Below are positions 13,300 to 24,900 of a stretch of DNA of 64,000 nucleotides, in pieces. How positions within the stretch are numbered: the first letter of the stretch is position 1; each line of letters opens with the position of its first letter. The position numbers were made by a program, and so were the translations under genes. Source of the stretch: Circinella minor (Eukaryota; Mucoromycota; Mucoromycetes; Mucorales; Lichtheimiaceae); assembly GCA_016758965.1 (NCBI GenBank), contig JAEPRB010000122.1, positions 58,222-122,221 on the forward strand. The letters are read 5' to 3'. The notes beneath the pieces were generated by a model that searched no databases, was not told the origin of the DNA, and saw only the letters and a list, made by a program, of their open reading frames with translations.

Positions 13300-14285
13300 A
13301 TCTGTGCTGCCTGATTCAACCAAGATAGGAATATATAGTCTGCCTGTTATTGCTGCACGTCAAGATACCAAAAATTCCATAATTCCTCTTATAAAATAAA
13401 CAACTTTGTGGTTCGAGACAAAGTTCATTTGTAAAAAGGTATAATGAACCATCAATTATATCCAAGCGGTCATAAAATGGAAAATCACAACTGAAATCTT
13501 TATTTGATAAATATCTTTCTTGTTCATTTGGCGAGCAAATGGATATATACGTACTCGAATTGACAAATGACCTTGATACATCTATTTTCACAGTTTATGA
13601 CTTATCTCCCTAAAATGTAATAAATGTATATGCGTATAATTTTATATATCAGTATCCTAATTTAATATAGTAATCTCAATAATGTAGCCTAAGTTAATAA
13701 TAATGTGTAGTATTAACACTAACGTCAACTTCATAATATTTGATTATATTCCAAACACTTGTGCCGTTTCCGTAGAAATCAAAGCTGTCAAGTGGTAACA
13801 CGTAGTTGTAAAAGGACATGATTTTGAAGTTTTGGTTCACTTGATACAAATATTGAATTACCTTTGATTTTTCCAAATACCATATTAAAGAATGCATTTT
13901 TGTCATTTTAACTCTTGAATACTGTAAATCGTTCATTTTTTTGCTCATTGAACAACCAATTGGTTCGTGATAAAGCACCGGATGCTTTTGGACAACTACT
14001 AAACACGAGCAAGATATCTTAGACTGAAAATTTCAAAAAACTAACATCTTCCATGGTATATGATAATGGACGGTACTGTAACCACAGTAAGTTTTATCGC
14101 CTTCAAGATCATCTTTTGAGTTATATAATTTTTATAATCACCATTCCCACATCAATAAGTCTGCTGTTATATTGAAAATTGTCTGTAATTCAGCCATAAT
14201 ATCAAGTGCGTGCTCAATTTGGCGTTTTTACTGTATTGTAACATAACTGTTAAAGATACAGCATAGCCATTCTACAAAATAAAAA
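13300..14285 (-). pseudogene. Decayed coding region, family unknown
   Basis: Four minus-strand blocks read like protein but are separated by stops or frameshifts. Near 14280 there is NGYAVSLTVMLQYSKNAKL. It is followed by QIEHALDIMAELQTIFNITA in a shifted frame, then DDLEGDKTYCGYSTVHYHIP beyond two stops. An open block covers 13978-13694 (it includes VLPLDSFDFYGNGTSVWNII). A last block covers 13591-13316 (it includes SICSPNEQERYLSNKDF and FTNELCLEPQSCLFYKR) and lies just after a plausible TTTTAG splice acceptor. Cysteines and N-glycosylation-like Asn-x-Ser/Thr sites hint at a secreted product. I cannot assign a family, and some breaks could be unrecognised introns. Confidence 0.4.
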
Positions 14286-14525
14286 GAAGAAAAAGAAAAA
14301 GAAATGAAAACCGATGAAAAGATGTATAACTGAATTCTCAAAGAAGGTTATATGAACGAACCCAAAAGTAGTAACTTTATAAACATATTGAATATCACTA
14401 TTACCTTTTCTTATTCCATAGAAATGGTTTTGCTTCTCAGTGAATTTTTTGATAGACTTTTATTGCTTTTGAAATACTAAAAGTATTAAACGAACCAGTA
14501 CAAAAAAACGTGGCCGAAGAATATA

Positions 14526-15212
14526 CTGTCACCACTCGCTATAACGATACGCCTCGTGTTAGAGACCAAAAGAGCATCGTTACGTATAACGAATTCTTGA
14601 TCTGAGCTATAATGGTCGGTTAAAATCCTATCCATATGTACTTGGCCTTATTTGTATCGATATATCTTGCAAAAAGAAGAAAACTCTAGAACATTATATT
14701 GTTCATACTGTAAATAAGCTATAATAATATAACGACTATTTTTTCACTTTGCATAGTTTCTTTTTATTAAATATGTCTTTTCGTATTAGTTCTAATTGAA
14801 TTACAACCAGATCATCACATATAATTAATGCTGATAGTCCATAAAAAAAAAATGCACGTACTTACTAAGACCAAAAACTGCTTATTCTTTATAAGTTGGG
14901 TTTTCACAGTGAACGAAAAGCAAAGCTGGATTGTCATAAAGAACTGTTAAGATAAACTTAATGTTTAGATCATTAAACTCTTGACAATAAAATCAAAAAA
15001 TGTCCAGCAACTACTATTATTTACTTCTTTGAAATATAAATAAATTATTTGTTCGCTCGATAAATTATAACGATATTTTTGTTGAAACCTTATCGGATAA
15101 CATTATATAAAAATTAGCGATATTTCGCTGCTTAATCCGTCTTGGACCCCAAAACCTTATCATTATATCGAAATATCGTTATATCAAATATCGTTATAGC
15201 GAGCGGTGACGG
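14526..15212. mobile_element. Short Tc1/mariner/pogo-like DNA element (MITE-type), 687 bp
   Basis: The two ends form a 24-bp terminal inverted repeat with 22 matches: 14526-14549 on the plus strand and the reverse complement of 15189-15212. The shared core is CTCGCTATAACGATA. Both ends are flanked by TA (14524-14525 and 15213-15214), as expected for TA target-site duplication by Tc1/mariner/pogo transposases. Subterminal TATAACGA-type motifs recur inside, for example near 15052-15080 and 15160-15190. No open frame is large enough for a transposase, so it is non-autonomous or internally deleted. The superfamily assignment rests on end structure and TA duplication only. Confidence 0.65.
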
Positions 15213-15214
15213 TA

Positions 15215-15718
15215 AAGTCATTTTCCGACTTTAATATAAACTCATAAGTTGAATGGGATTTTTTTTTATTAAAATTAATATTTTACTTGTGTAATAATCA
15301 TTTTTGTTGGTCCCTAATTTATTTAATATTTTTTTACATTCCATAATATACTATAAGTATTATAGACATTAAGGAATAGATATTCATATCAATGTATTTT
15401 ATCCTCGCCCCTCTGTATTTAATAGCGAAAAATGGTATCATTGTAATCGGATATGTGCAAAATTCCATCATAAAACCGTATTTCTGCAATCTTTTTTTTT
15501 TATATCTGTTATTTTTTAATAAGTTTCGTTTTTTTTTTAAAAAAAAAGAAAAGAGTTCTACTTTTACGTAAGAGGATGTCTGTTATCTATTTATATAACG
15601 TCTGGGTACGTTTGGAGAGGGCATTGTGATAGGAAAGGGATATCGAGAACAAAAAAAAAAAAACTATTGAGAACATGAGACCAACATTTTTTTTATAGTT
15701 ATGATTTTTTTTTAGTAC
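15215..15718. other. Intergenic, A+T-rich, no gene
   Basis: Lies between the TA-flanked element and the profilin pseudogene. It contains A/T homopolymers only; I see no feature. Confidence 0.5.
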
Positions 15719-16090
15719 GTAACCGACGCCAATCAAGTAATCAGCCAATTTCTCAACAGCATTTGCACACGAACCGGGTTCAATACCTTCGCTGTAAACA
15801 GTGGTCAAGAGAGCTAGAATCGTCTTGACATACAGACACCGTTTTTATCTTCTTATACCGTAAATACTACCGTCATCAGCACGTATTGGTAACGTATTTA
15901 ACACCAGCGACGTAAATACTCAAGCTATAGAGTGAATAAGGGTCAGTGAAACCGGCAATAATGCCTTTAACTTCAGTAGAGCCAACCTCGAATAAAGAAG
16001 GAGAAATGGAAAATTGAGAACCATCCAAACCAAAGATAGTGGCTTGACTAACTTTACCGGAACAATAAGACCGTCATCAACAATTTGTTC
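15719..16090 (-). pseudogene. Profilin pseudogene
   Basis: The minus strand reads as most of a fungal profilin, an actin-monomer-binding protein of about 125 residues. Blocks in order are VDDGLI, then GKVSQATIFGLDGSQFSISP, then FEVGSTEVKGIIAGF with TDP, IYVAGVKY, RADDGSIYG, and the C-terminal EGIEPGSCANAVEKLADYLI ending GVGY at 15719. Several 1-2 nt indels break the frame: before GKVS, after VKYVTN, and around the KKDKNG region. The normal stop after GVGY is missing. A splice acceptor (TTTTGACAG) precedes the first block at 16090. The copy therefore appears to come from genomic DNA with its intron rather than from spliced mRNA. A degenerate ATG-TCG-CCA-CAG near 16313 could be the remains of a first exon; this is uncertain. 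Confidence 0.85.
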
Positions 16091-17519
16091 CTGTCAAAAT
16101 ATGGTTTATACTATGATTTAAAAAGCAATAAGACAAGAGATAAATAAATTTTTCATCTTTGCAATATTCTTTATTAATAAAAAAAATTGTCCGAAAAGGA
16201 GAACTTTGCAGACATATAATCTTGTAACTGCAATTTTGAGAGTTTGTCTTTTTTTATTGAGAAAGAGGTTAAATGATTATCCATAATAATTATGCACAAA
16301 GAAAGCTGTGGCGACATATTGCATAATTTTATCACGACGTAAACCCTAAAATGTTTAAAGAGGAGATCTTATAAATTTTTAGTGTTACCATAAAAATCGG
16401 TTAAGATGCTCCGAGGATTATGTATCAATGTAGTAACTAATTTATTGCTTCGATGCTAAATGATAATAATATCGGCATTCTCATTGCTAATTACTGTTAT
16501 ATGTAAACCAGAATGTATTTCATAGATTAAGAATTAAAAATAACAATAAGATAAGATTTTAAGTTTTCTTAAAGGTTGATCTTCATGTTTAACAAAGATT
16601 AACAAAGTCGAAATAAACGGAAAGATGAAAATGACATAATTTACAACCGAACGATTCACATAGTATCCTGGTTTTCTTTTTTGTTTTTGTTTTTGAATAT
16701 GTATGTATGTATGTTTGATTAATTTATATATTTAGATGATGAATATCTGGATGCTTCAGACTATTTTGGTATCTAGTTACTGGAACTTACCCTTATTCTA
16801 AGTCATTTTTTTTAATCTTCAACGATATGTTACCCCTATTTTTTTTCTCATTTGTGACACGTTTCGTATAATTTGGATCGAAAAACCAAGATTTGTGGCG
16901 GAACTAATTTCCAATTCATTAAATAGTATACATAAAGAAACTAAAAAGGTATTGAAAACCCATACTACTGTGAACGAGAAAGTAAACATAACAAAATGCA
17001 TATTTAGCTAATACGTATCTAATACCGCCAAATAAGCAAATGAAAGAAAAGGTTGCAATCTATGAAGGATGGTTAGGCAAAGCACAGTCTTTGAGACAGC
17101 AGTTTTCCACTCCACCAGACACTGCTTCAAACAATATTAAAAAAAACTTGAAAATAATAAACTGCATAATATAGTGTGCTTTTTGGTCCTTGTCGATATT
17201 GTTGCTACGTTTTTATTTATAGTCTGTGTTATTTGTGCTTCATACCCCCTAACTTTATTAAAGAGGTTAAACGCCCATCACCAAAAGGTTTTCGCACCGG
17301 AGTATTAAAAAAACTATAATGACACCTTGTTGTTTATATTCAGTCATTTATCTTTTTTTTCTATCTTTGCTTTCTCACCTTATACATATTTATTCAAGCA
17401 TTGGATTTTATCTCTTTACCCTGGTCTCATAGTAAGCATTATATATTACCTTCATCAAAGCTCTCACTTTCCTCATAAAAAAAACAGATTGCTGATTAAC
17501 AAAACTAGTATATAAAAAA
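16091..17519. other. Intergenic region upstream of HET copy 1
   Basis: No gene recognised. Around 17217-17240 the sequence TTTATAGTCTGTG resembles motifs upstream of HET copies 2 and 3. TATA-like sequences lie shortly before the start at 17520. Confidence 0.5.
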
Positions 17520-19586
17520 ATGTATATCAATTATTATCGGAACCAAAAATCAATTGATCACGAAAATAAAACCAATTTTCGACTGAGCCTTACCGGAGGA
17601 GAATATCGGCCGACACGACTTGTCCGTGTCTCTGACTGGACAATAGTTCCAGGATCAGAAGCTTTATATGGCTACCATACTCTCTCTTACTGTTGGGAAC
17701 AATCTGGTAAAATTGTTCAAAGGGACGACGGGGAATACGATTGTATTGACGAGGGAGACCATTGTGTTGTAGATGGATACAATATAACAGAGAATGAAGA
17801 CACTGGAATAAAGAGGTATCTGATGCGCAGTATAGCACCAGATAGAAAGACGACATCTTCTAAGAGAGCCACCTTTGAAGAACTTATACAGCAAATATGC
17901 AAGGATTTTCAAGTGGACTATTTGTGGTACGATAAAGTTTGTATTGACCAATCTAACAAGGAAGAGAAATCAAGAGAAATCAAACAGATGCATAAAATAT
18001 ATAAAAATGCACAATACACGCTAGCTTTAATACCTGAACTATGCATAACTAAGAATGAAGATTTTAAGTGTGAACATTCTTATTACGGAAATGCTGCACG
18101 GGTGACTGCTTTAAAGCAAATTTCAAACTCTCGTTGGTCGAAAAGAAGCTGGACACTTGAAGAAGTAATGATGTCCAAACGTATCTTATTCGTGGGTACT
18201 GATACAAATCTATTTCAACATAGCCTTCATACAAATACTACTCCAACAACATTCGTGGGTACTGACACAAATGTATTCCAACATGGCCTTCGTACAAATA
18301 CTACTCCAACAACATTCGTGGGTACTGACACAAATGTATTCCAACATGGCCTTCGTACAAATACTACTCCAACAACATTCGTGGGTACTGATACAAATCT
18401 ATTTCAACATAGCCTTCATACAAATACTTTTCCAACAACATTCGTGGGTACTGACACAAATGTATTCCAACATGGCCTTCGTACAAATACTACTCCAACA
18501 ACATTCGTGCGTACTGACACAAATCTATTCCAACGTAGCCTTCGTACAAATACTATTCCAACAACATATGACGATTTTTCCGGCACATTACTCGATTTTG
18601 GAGGGAGACCTGGGGTAAAAGGAACCATCAATCAAGCACTCCATCATGCTCATTTTCGAACAAGCACTAAGCCTCACGACATGGTATTTGCACTAATTAA
18701 TACGTTTTCTCATTTATGTGACGAAATCGAAATCAACTATTCAACCGACATACATACGACGTTCAACAACTTTTATCGACATATTGCGTTAAAAGATCTT
18801 TCTATTTTGTGCTTTGGATGTAATTGGAGTGAGAACAAGTCTGAACTAAAACAGACCACCATGGGTAATTACGGTCTGCCGTCATGGACTGGTATTCGAG
18901 GACTGCATTCTACTGAACCCACCAACACAGCTACCCATATTGGACTTTCATATCGTATCGATGACAGCATGCAAATGCGTATAACAACTAAACACTGGTG
19001 GAAGATACCAGTTGGCGGGTATTTTACATATAAAAAGGAGCGCAAAAATATGGACGACTATCACACTAGAATATACAACGCCAGGAGCAAAGGGCTGAAG
19101 TTAAATGTGGAATATGAAAATAAAGATACCATTTTAACTGAATGGAACATAGAAATCAGTATGTCTACAGGTTGTTGGATGACCCATTATCATGAGCGTG
19201 AGGGCACTCCTTTTACACAGACCAGACCTCTATCGTTAACTGAAGATTGTGAAGAATGTATAATATTACCAATATTATTTACATCCTATCAGCCAGTTTA
19301 CAATAGAGCAAAAGGCCATGATAATGGCATTTTCAATATAAGACGCTATCTACAAGCTTATTTACTACCTGTGTTTCGTAAATCTCCCGACCGCGTAGGT
19401 CGATACAAAGCAATAGGAATGTATTTCCTTGGGCGTGAACCTATAAGACGTGATACAAAGACAGTGGGTTGGAATCATTCTGTTGGGAGAGATGATATAG
19501 ACCCTAATCAGAGTCCACAAGAAATTTTAAATATTTTATTTGAAAATAATTGTCATAGTGTATCTGAAGAATTTATTATTGAATAA
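17520..19586 (+). CDS. HET-domain protein, copy 1, with six 21-residue repeats, 688 aa
   Basis: Single uninterrupted exon. It has the three blocks of the HET (heterokaryon incompatibility) domain. Residues 52-63 are YHTLSYCWEQSG. Residues 134-166 run from YLWYDKVCIDQ through EEKSREIKQMHKIYKNAQY. Residues 206-216 are WSKRSWTLEEV. In ascomycetes HET domains trigger incompatibility cell death; a similar recognition or death role here is inferred. At the loop that reads LFVG in its paralogues, six tandem 21-residue repeats are inserted (residues 224-349). Beyond this, HARTSTK/HD-like, FALxN, LPSWTG and AIGMYFLG segments align with the other copies. It lacks the RKKPRGRKR insert of copies 2-4. The start at 17520 follows TATAAAAAA; the next ATG would lose little. 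Confidence 0.85.
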   Translation: MYINYYRNQKSIDHENKTNFRLSLTGGEYRPTRLVRVSDWTIVPGSEALYGYHTLSYCWEQSGKIVQRDDGEYDCIDEGDHCVVDGYNITENEDTGIKRYLMRSIAPDRKTTSSKRATFEELIQQICKDFQVDYLWYDKVCIDQSNKEEKSREIKQMHKIYKNAQYTLALIPELCITKNEDFKCEHSYYGNAARVTALKQISNSRWSKRSWTLEEVMMSKRILFVGTDTNLFQHSLHTNTTPTTFVGTDTNVFQHGLRTNTTPTTFVGTDTNVFQHGLRTNTTPTTFVGTDTNLFQHSLHTNTFPTTFVGTDTNVFQHGLRTNTTPTTFVRTDTNLFQRSLRTNTIPTTYDDFSGTLLDFGGRPGVKGTINQALHHAHFRTSTKPHDMVFALINTFSHLCDEIEINYSTDIHTTFNNFYRHIALKDLSILCFGCNWSENKSELKQTTMGNYGLPSWTGIRGLHSTEPTNTATHIGLSYRIDDSMQMRITTKHWWKIPVGGYFTYKKERKNMDDYHTRIYNARSKGLKLNVEYENKDTILTEWNIEISMSTGCWMTHYHEREGTPFTQTRPLSLTEDCEECIILPILFTSYQPVYNRAKGHDNGIFNIRRYLQAYLLPVFRKSPDRVGRYKAIGMYFLGREPIRRDTKTVGWNHSVGRDDIDPNQSPQEILNILFENNCHSVSEEFIIE
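18189..18566 (+). repeat. Six tandem 63-bp units inside HET copy 1
   Basis: The unit is 63 bp (21 codons). It begins TTCGTGGGTACTGA and encodes FVGTDTN(L/V)FQ(H/R)(S/G)L(H/R)TNTxPTT. Units 1 and 4 carry the L...HS...LH version, units 2, 3 and 5 the V...HG...LR version, and unit 6 is the most diverged. This order suggests duplication of two-unit blocks. Because 63 is divisible by three, all frames stay open on both strands, which creates spurious overlapping frames. Confidence 0.97.
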
Positions 19587-21930
19587 AAACCGTTATTCAG
19601 CTATTAGATATTTGCTATATCATGTATATTACTAAACGCTTTATTTATTAGCAGTTATTCGAAATAAGAAACTTTTATTATAAACTCTGAAGCTGAAGCA
19701 CATTTTCTATACAGATAGGTAACACAATGACCACCTAGTATGTGTTTTGATGACACAGAAAATAAATGGCTAGTTTTTTTTGTACGTGCTAAGAAACGAA
19801 AGAAGTTTTAGTCTTCAATGTAAAAATATGAACTTTAACTTCAATCATAAATGGATTGACTTTTCAATTTTCTTTTGCATTATTTTTTACATTACTTTAC
19901 GTTTTCTGTGAATATAAAACTAAAATCATTTATTTAACTACAAAACACATCAATACGTATGGTCCATTGTAGGAAATAATATCATGTCAGTCAGACTACA
20001 TATATCCTATTAATGGTACGGGATTTCGCGACCTTTTTTATAGATGTTCAAAAAAAAAATTGATGGGCTTCGTAACTCATTTTTTTTTTTTTTTTTTTTT
20101 TTTGCAAATTGAAGTTTAAAATATTGAAAATAAAAAACTCTTATAATGTTTACAACGAAAGCCGGAACAGAAATCTTCTCTTCATTCCACCGGAAAACAA
20201 CTCGAGGAAGTTGACCATAGCATTAGCGATCAAAAAAAGTTCGTTCATATCATACTTTGAATTAAGTAATAGCAATAATATTAACACTTTCAATAATGCG
20301 ATTTGCTCCTGTAAATGTTGGTTTGTTGAAAATACAGTAATAAATCGAAATCCAGCGGAGTTGGTTAAGAGAATAGAGGGATCCAAGTAGCAAGATTTTG
20401 GTTTTTTATTTAATTGAGATCTACTCTAGGTATCCTATTCTTATCGTATGGTATTCTTTTTATTAAAAAAATTATGATTATTAAATTGAACAAAGAAAGT
20501 CTAATTATTAATACAGTGTACACTATGAAAATAGACAATGTTGATGCGTTATAGGGAGCTCCAGCTTACTATATCCTGTAGAACAAGGAAAATACTTGAA
20601 AATAAATATAATCCATTCTAACATTACTGCAGTTAGTAGCATCATATTACCGAGTAGGACTCTATCAATTGTGATGCACACTTACTTTGAATGACTCTTC
20701 CCAGAATCGAAAAAAACAAGTTACGTACGTATGAAAAATAATGATATTGAAAAAGACTCTTTCTTTTATATTCAACATTTTTTTTGTTGATACGTACACC
20801 AGTGGTTATAGAAATAAGTATATTAAATACTTTAAAACTGAGAAATATATTGAGATGTACTAATAAGTGAGCAAAAGAGAAGCTATCTCTACATAGATTT
20901 GTTAATTTTGTTTTATATCTCGGACCTGAGGCGTTTTTTTTTCATTTATTTTAGAAATAAGTAAATGATAAATTGTTCGGTGAAAATTACACAAAAAGTA
21001 GAAAGGTAAATTTTCTACACTTCCCGTTATATTTTTTTTTTTGATTTTTTGTAATCGATCTTATCATGTTCCCTAGAATAGTAATATCATCACTAGATAA
21101 AGGGTATATAGATATTTATATATATATAATCATCGAACCATCGTAGATTTTTTTATATCAGTTGAGGAAAATGAATCTCAGTTCGTTGCAGTCGGGAAAA
21201 TCTTGGTAAAAAATAAAATGAGTAATGATTATGATTTATTGTCTAAAACGGGTTTATCAACCCAAGCTATCGGGGGAGCTGGATACCCTTTCTTTTTATT
21301 TTCTGTTTTTGGCTGGTTGATAAGCCCCAATTAGGAGAAAAAAATCATAAAATGTATTATGGTGTGAGAAAAAAACTGAAGAAAATTATAAACATATGAT
21401 TAAGTAAGGGGGTTGGTTGATAAGTTAGAAAGTAAGAAAAAGTTTCATCTTTCAACAACAATCTCATGTTCACCAATAAAATTCATGATATACTTTAATA
21501 AGGATTATGGGGGGGATGTAATTCACATTTTTCTGTCATAACAAATTTTGATAATACATTATTCATCCATTAGAATATAATGCATATAATAAAAGAAAAA
21601 CGATTAAGATGAACGATAACTTTTTATTTATGTATATGTACAATTAATAAAAATTGCATTTTGTATCGTTTTATTTATTTATTTATAGACACCATGAAGT
21701 AATGAAAAAAGTAAAATGTATTTAAAATGTCCAAAGAGGAACAAGAAGGGGAATAAATTGGAGGGAAAATATAAAAGATGAACGATAAAATAAAAGAAAT
21801 GTTATAGAGAACAAACAAAAAGAAGAAGAGATGTATACTTTTACTTGTTTTTGTTTCTGTTATTATAGAATATATAATGATTTTGTACTTTAAAACAAAT
21901 TTGTATTCCTGTAAACGTTCCTTTTGTAAT
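19587..21930. other. Intergenic region between HET copy 1 and pyruvate carboxylase
   Basis: No gene recognised. A T-run of about 24 lies near 20080-20103. The open frames at 20109-20390 (both strands) lack a convincing start or any family resemblance. Confidence 0.5.
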
Positions 21931-24900
21931 TTAAGCACTGTCCTTTACAAGTCGTACAACTAAATCACCAGAAGAGAGTGAATCACCTTCTTCAATAGGT
22001 ACCAATTCGACTTTACCAGCTACTGGAGTTGTGACAACAGTTTCCATTTTCATGGCACTTAATACACAGACAGGATCACCAGCCTTGAGATGAGCACCTT
22101 CCTTAGCACGGACTTCAATAACAACACCAGACATAGGTGCACCTACATCACCAGGGTTAGATGGTTTAGCCTTTTCACGAGTGATCTTTTCAATAGCGGC
22201 ACTCTTGTCATTAATACTGATAGCACGAGCTTCACCATTTAATTCGAAATAGACATCACGACGACCATCACCACCAATAGAACCAATAGCCAATAACTTG
22301 ATAATCAATGTTTTTCCAGTTTCAATTTCAATGTGGAATTCTTCACCAACCTCAGGTTTCTTGAGGAAATAACGTGTAGGAATCACTGACAGATCACCAT
22401 GTTGTTGAACGATTTCACGATAATCAGCAAATACCTTGGGATACAATGCAGCGGAAAGTACATCATAGTCACGAATAGAACCACCATATTTCTCGGTCAA
22501 TTCTTCTTTAAGTTTCGCCAAATCCATGGGAGGCATAGAAGCACCTGGACGACCATCAATACGTGGTAGTTCTTTAATAATATTAGAACGCAATGGTTCT
22601 GGGAATCCACCTACAGGTTGGCCAAGATAACCTTGGAAGAATTCCACTACGGAAGTAGGGAACGATAAAGTACGTGCCTTTTCTTCCACATCTTTACCCG
22701 TCAAACTGTTTGAGACCATGAATTGAGCCAAATCACCCACAACTTTACTGGAAGGTGTAACCTTGACAATATCACCACATAATTGATTGGCTTCTTCATA
22801 AGCAATCTTGATTTGTCTCCATTGTGTACCAAGACCTAGCTGTTGTGCTTGGAACATCAAATTGGTGTATTGACCGCCTGGCATTTCATGATCATAAACA
22901 CCGGAATCGGCTGACTTTACATTGGCTTCAAAACAAGAATACAAAAGACGTGCTTGTTCCCAATACGAATTCAATTTTTGAATATCTTCCATACGAATAC
23001 CTGTACCCATATTTGTTTGTTCCAATGCAGCAACTAAAGCACCCATAGCAGGTTGAGATGTCATACCAGACATCGAATCCAAAGCAGCATCAACTACATC
23101 GGCACCTGCAGCAGCAGCGGCCAACATCGAAGCAACACCTGTACCAGCGGTATCATGGGTATGGACATGAATAGGTAAATCAGGATACTTTTCACGAATG
23201 GCACCAATCAACATTTTAGCAGCTTCTGGTTTCAATAAACCAGCCATATCCTTAATACCCAAAATATGTATACCTTCATTGACTAATTCTTGTGTCAATT
23301 GAAGATAATAATCCAAAGTATACTTCTTCTTTTCTGGGTCAGATACATCGCCTGAATAACAGATGGCAGCTTCTACAACACCACCTGCTTTCTTTACTGC
23401 ATCAATACCCAATTTCATATTTTCGACGTAATTGAGAGAGTCAAAGACACGGAAAATATCCATTCCTGCTTGAACGGCCTTTGCACAGAAATCATAGACG
23501 ACATTATCAGGATATGAGGTATAACCAACAGCATTGGCACCACGTAATAACATTTGGAAAGGAATATTTGGGACGGCTTCACGAAGTTTGATTAAACGAT
23601 CCCATGGATCTTCATGTAAGAAACGCATAGCAACATCAAATGTGGCACCACCCCACATTTCCAAAGAAAAGGCATTAGCAAGACCATGGGTTGTTGCGGG
23701 AGCCACACGTAATAGATCTATATATTATAACCCCCCCAAAGAAAATAAAAGAAAAATAGGTTAAATGATAAAATTCCATGAGATGGTTTTTTTTTTCTGT
23801 TCTTGTTATTTTTTTCTGTTTTGTAAACAAAGAAACATACCAATTGTACGGACACGTGTGGCCAACAAACTCTGGTGAGCATCTCTCCACGTGGTATCCA
23901 TGATAAGCACACCAGGGTATTTTCTCACCGCTTTAGCAAATGCTTCGGGACCTTCTTCCACCAATACCTTTCTCCAACCATCTTGTAAAGGAGCTGAAAC
24001 ATCACCCATGCCCTTATCTGAATTATTACGTAAAACGGGAACTTCAATTTCATGATGTAATTGAGGATCACCAAGTTGACCTTTAATTTGAGATCCATTG
24101 ACAACAACATCACCGAGATAACCAAGCATACGTTGAGCACGGTTTTGATATCGGACCAAACGGAATAAATCAGGAGTGTCGTCAATAAATGTGGTCCAAC
24201 AATTACCATTAATAAATGTTTCATGAGTCAACAGACGTTGCAAGAAAGGAATATTTGTTTTCACACCACGAATACGGAATTCAACAAGAGCACGTACAAT
24301 CTTACGTCTTGCGACTTCATAAGTAGAACCGGAACAAGTACACTTGACCAAAAGAGAATCATAATGAGGAGTAATAATGGCACCAGCATAACCAGCACCA
24401 CCATCCAAACGAACACCATTACCACCTGAGGAACGATAGACTTCAATCTTACCAGTATCTGGTTGGAAATTCAATTCAGGATCTTCTGTTGTAACACGAC
24501 ATTGAATCGCAAATCCACGTTGACGAATACGTTGTTGTGTTAAACCAAGTTGAGGTAAAAGAGCACCAGCAGCAATTTGAATTTGAGCTGCAACGATATC
24601 AATACCAGTGATTTCTTCAGTAATAGTATGTTCGACTTGAATACGAGGATTGATTTCAATAAAATAATGACGGTTTTGATTATCTACCAAAAATTCGGCT
24701 GTACCAGCATTCTTGTATTTTACATGTTTGGCGATCTTGACAGCATCATTCAAAATAGCTTCACGGACGGCATTATCCAAGTTCTTTGCGGGAGCAATTT
24801 CAACGACCTTTTGGTGACGACGCTGGACGGAACAATCACGTTCAAACAGATGGACCACGTTACCAGCACGATCGGCCAAAAGTTGGACTTCAATATGACG

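Noticed and set aside
18271..18631. Additional open frames on both strands across HET copy 1
   Set aside because: They exist only because the 63-bp repeat keeps every frame open. The real frame is fixed by the HET motifs on either side.
20109..20390. Overlapping frames on both strands
   Set aside because: The minus-strand frame has no ATG near its start, neither resembles a family, and a long T run lies just upstream.
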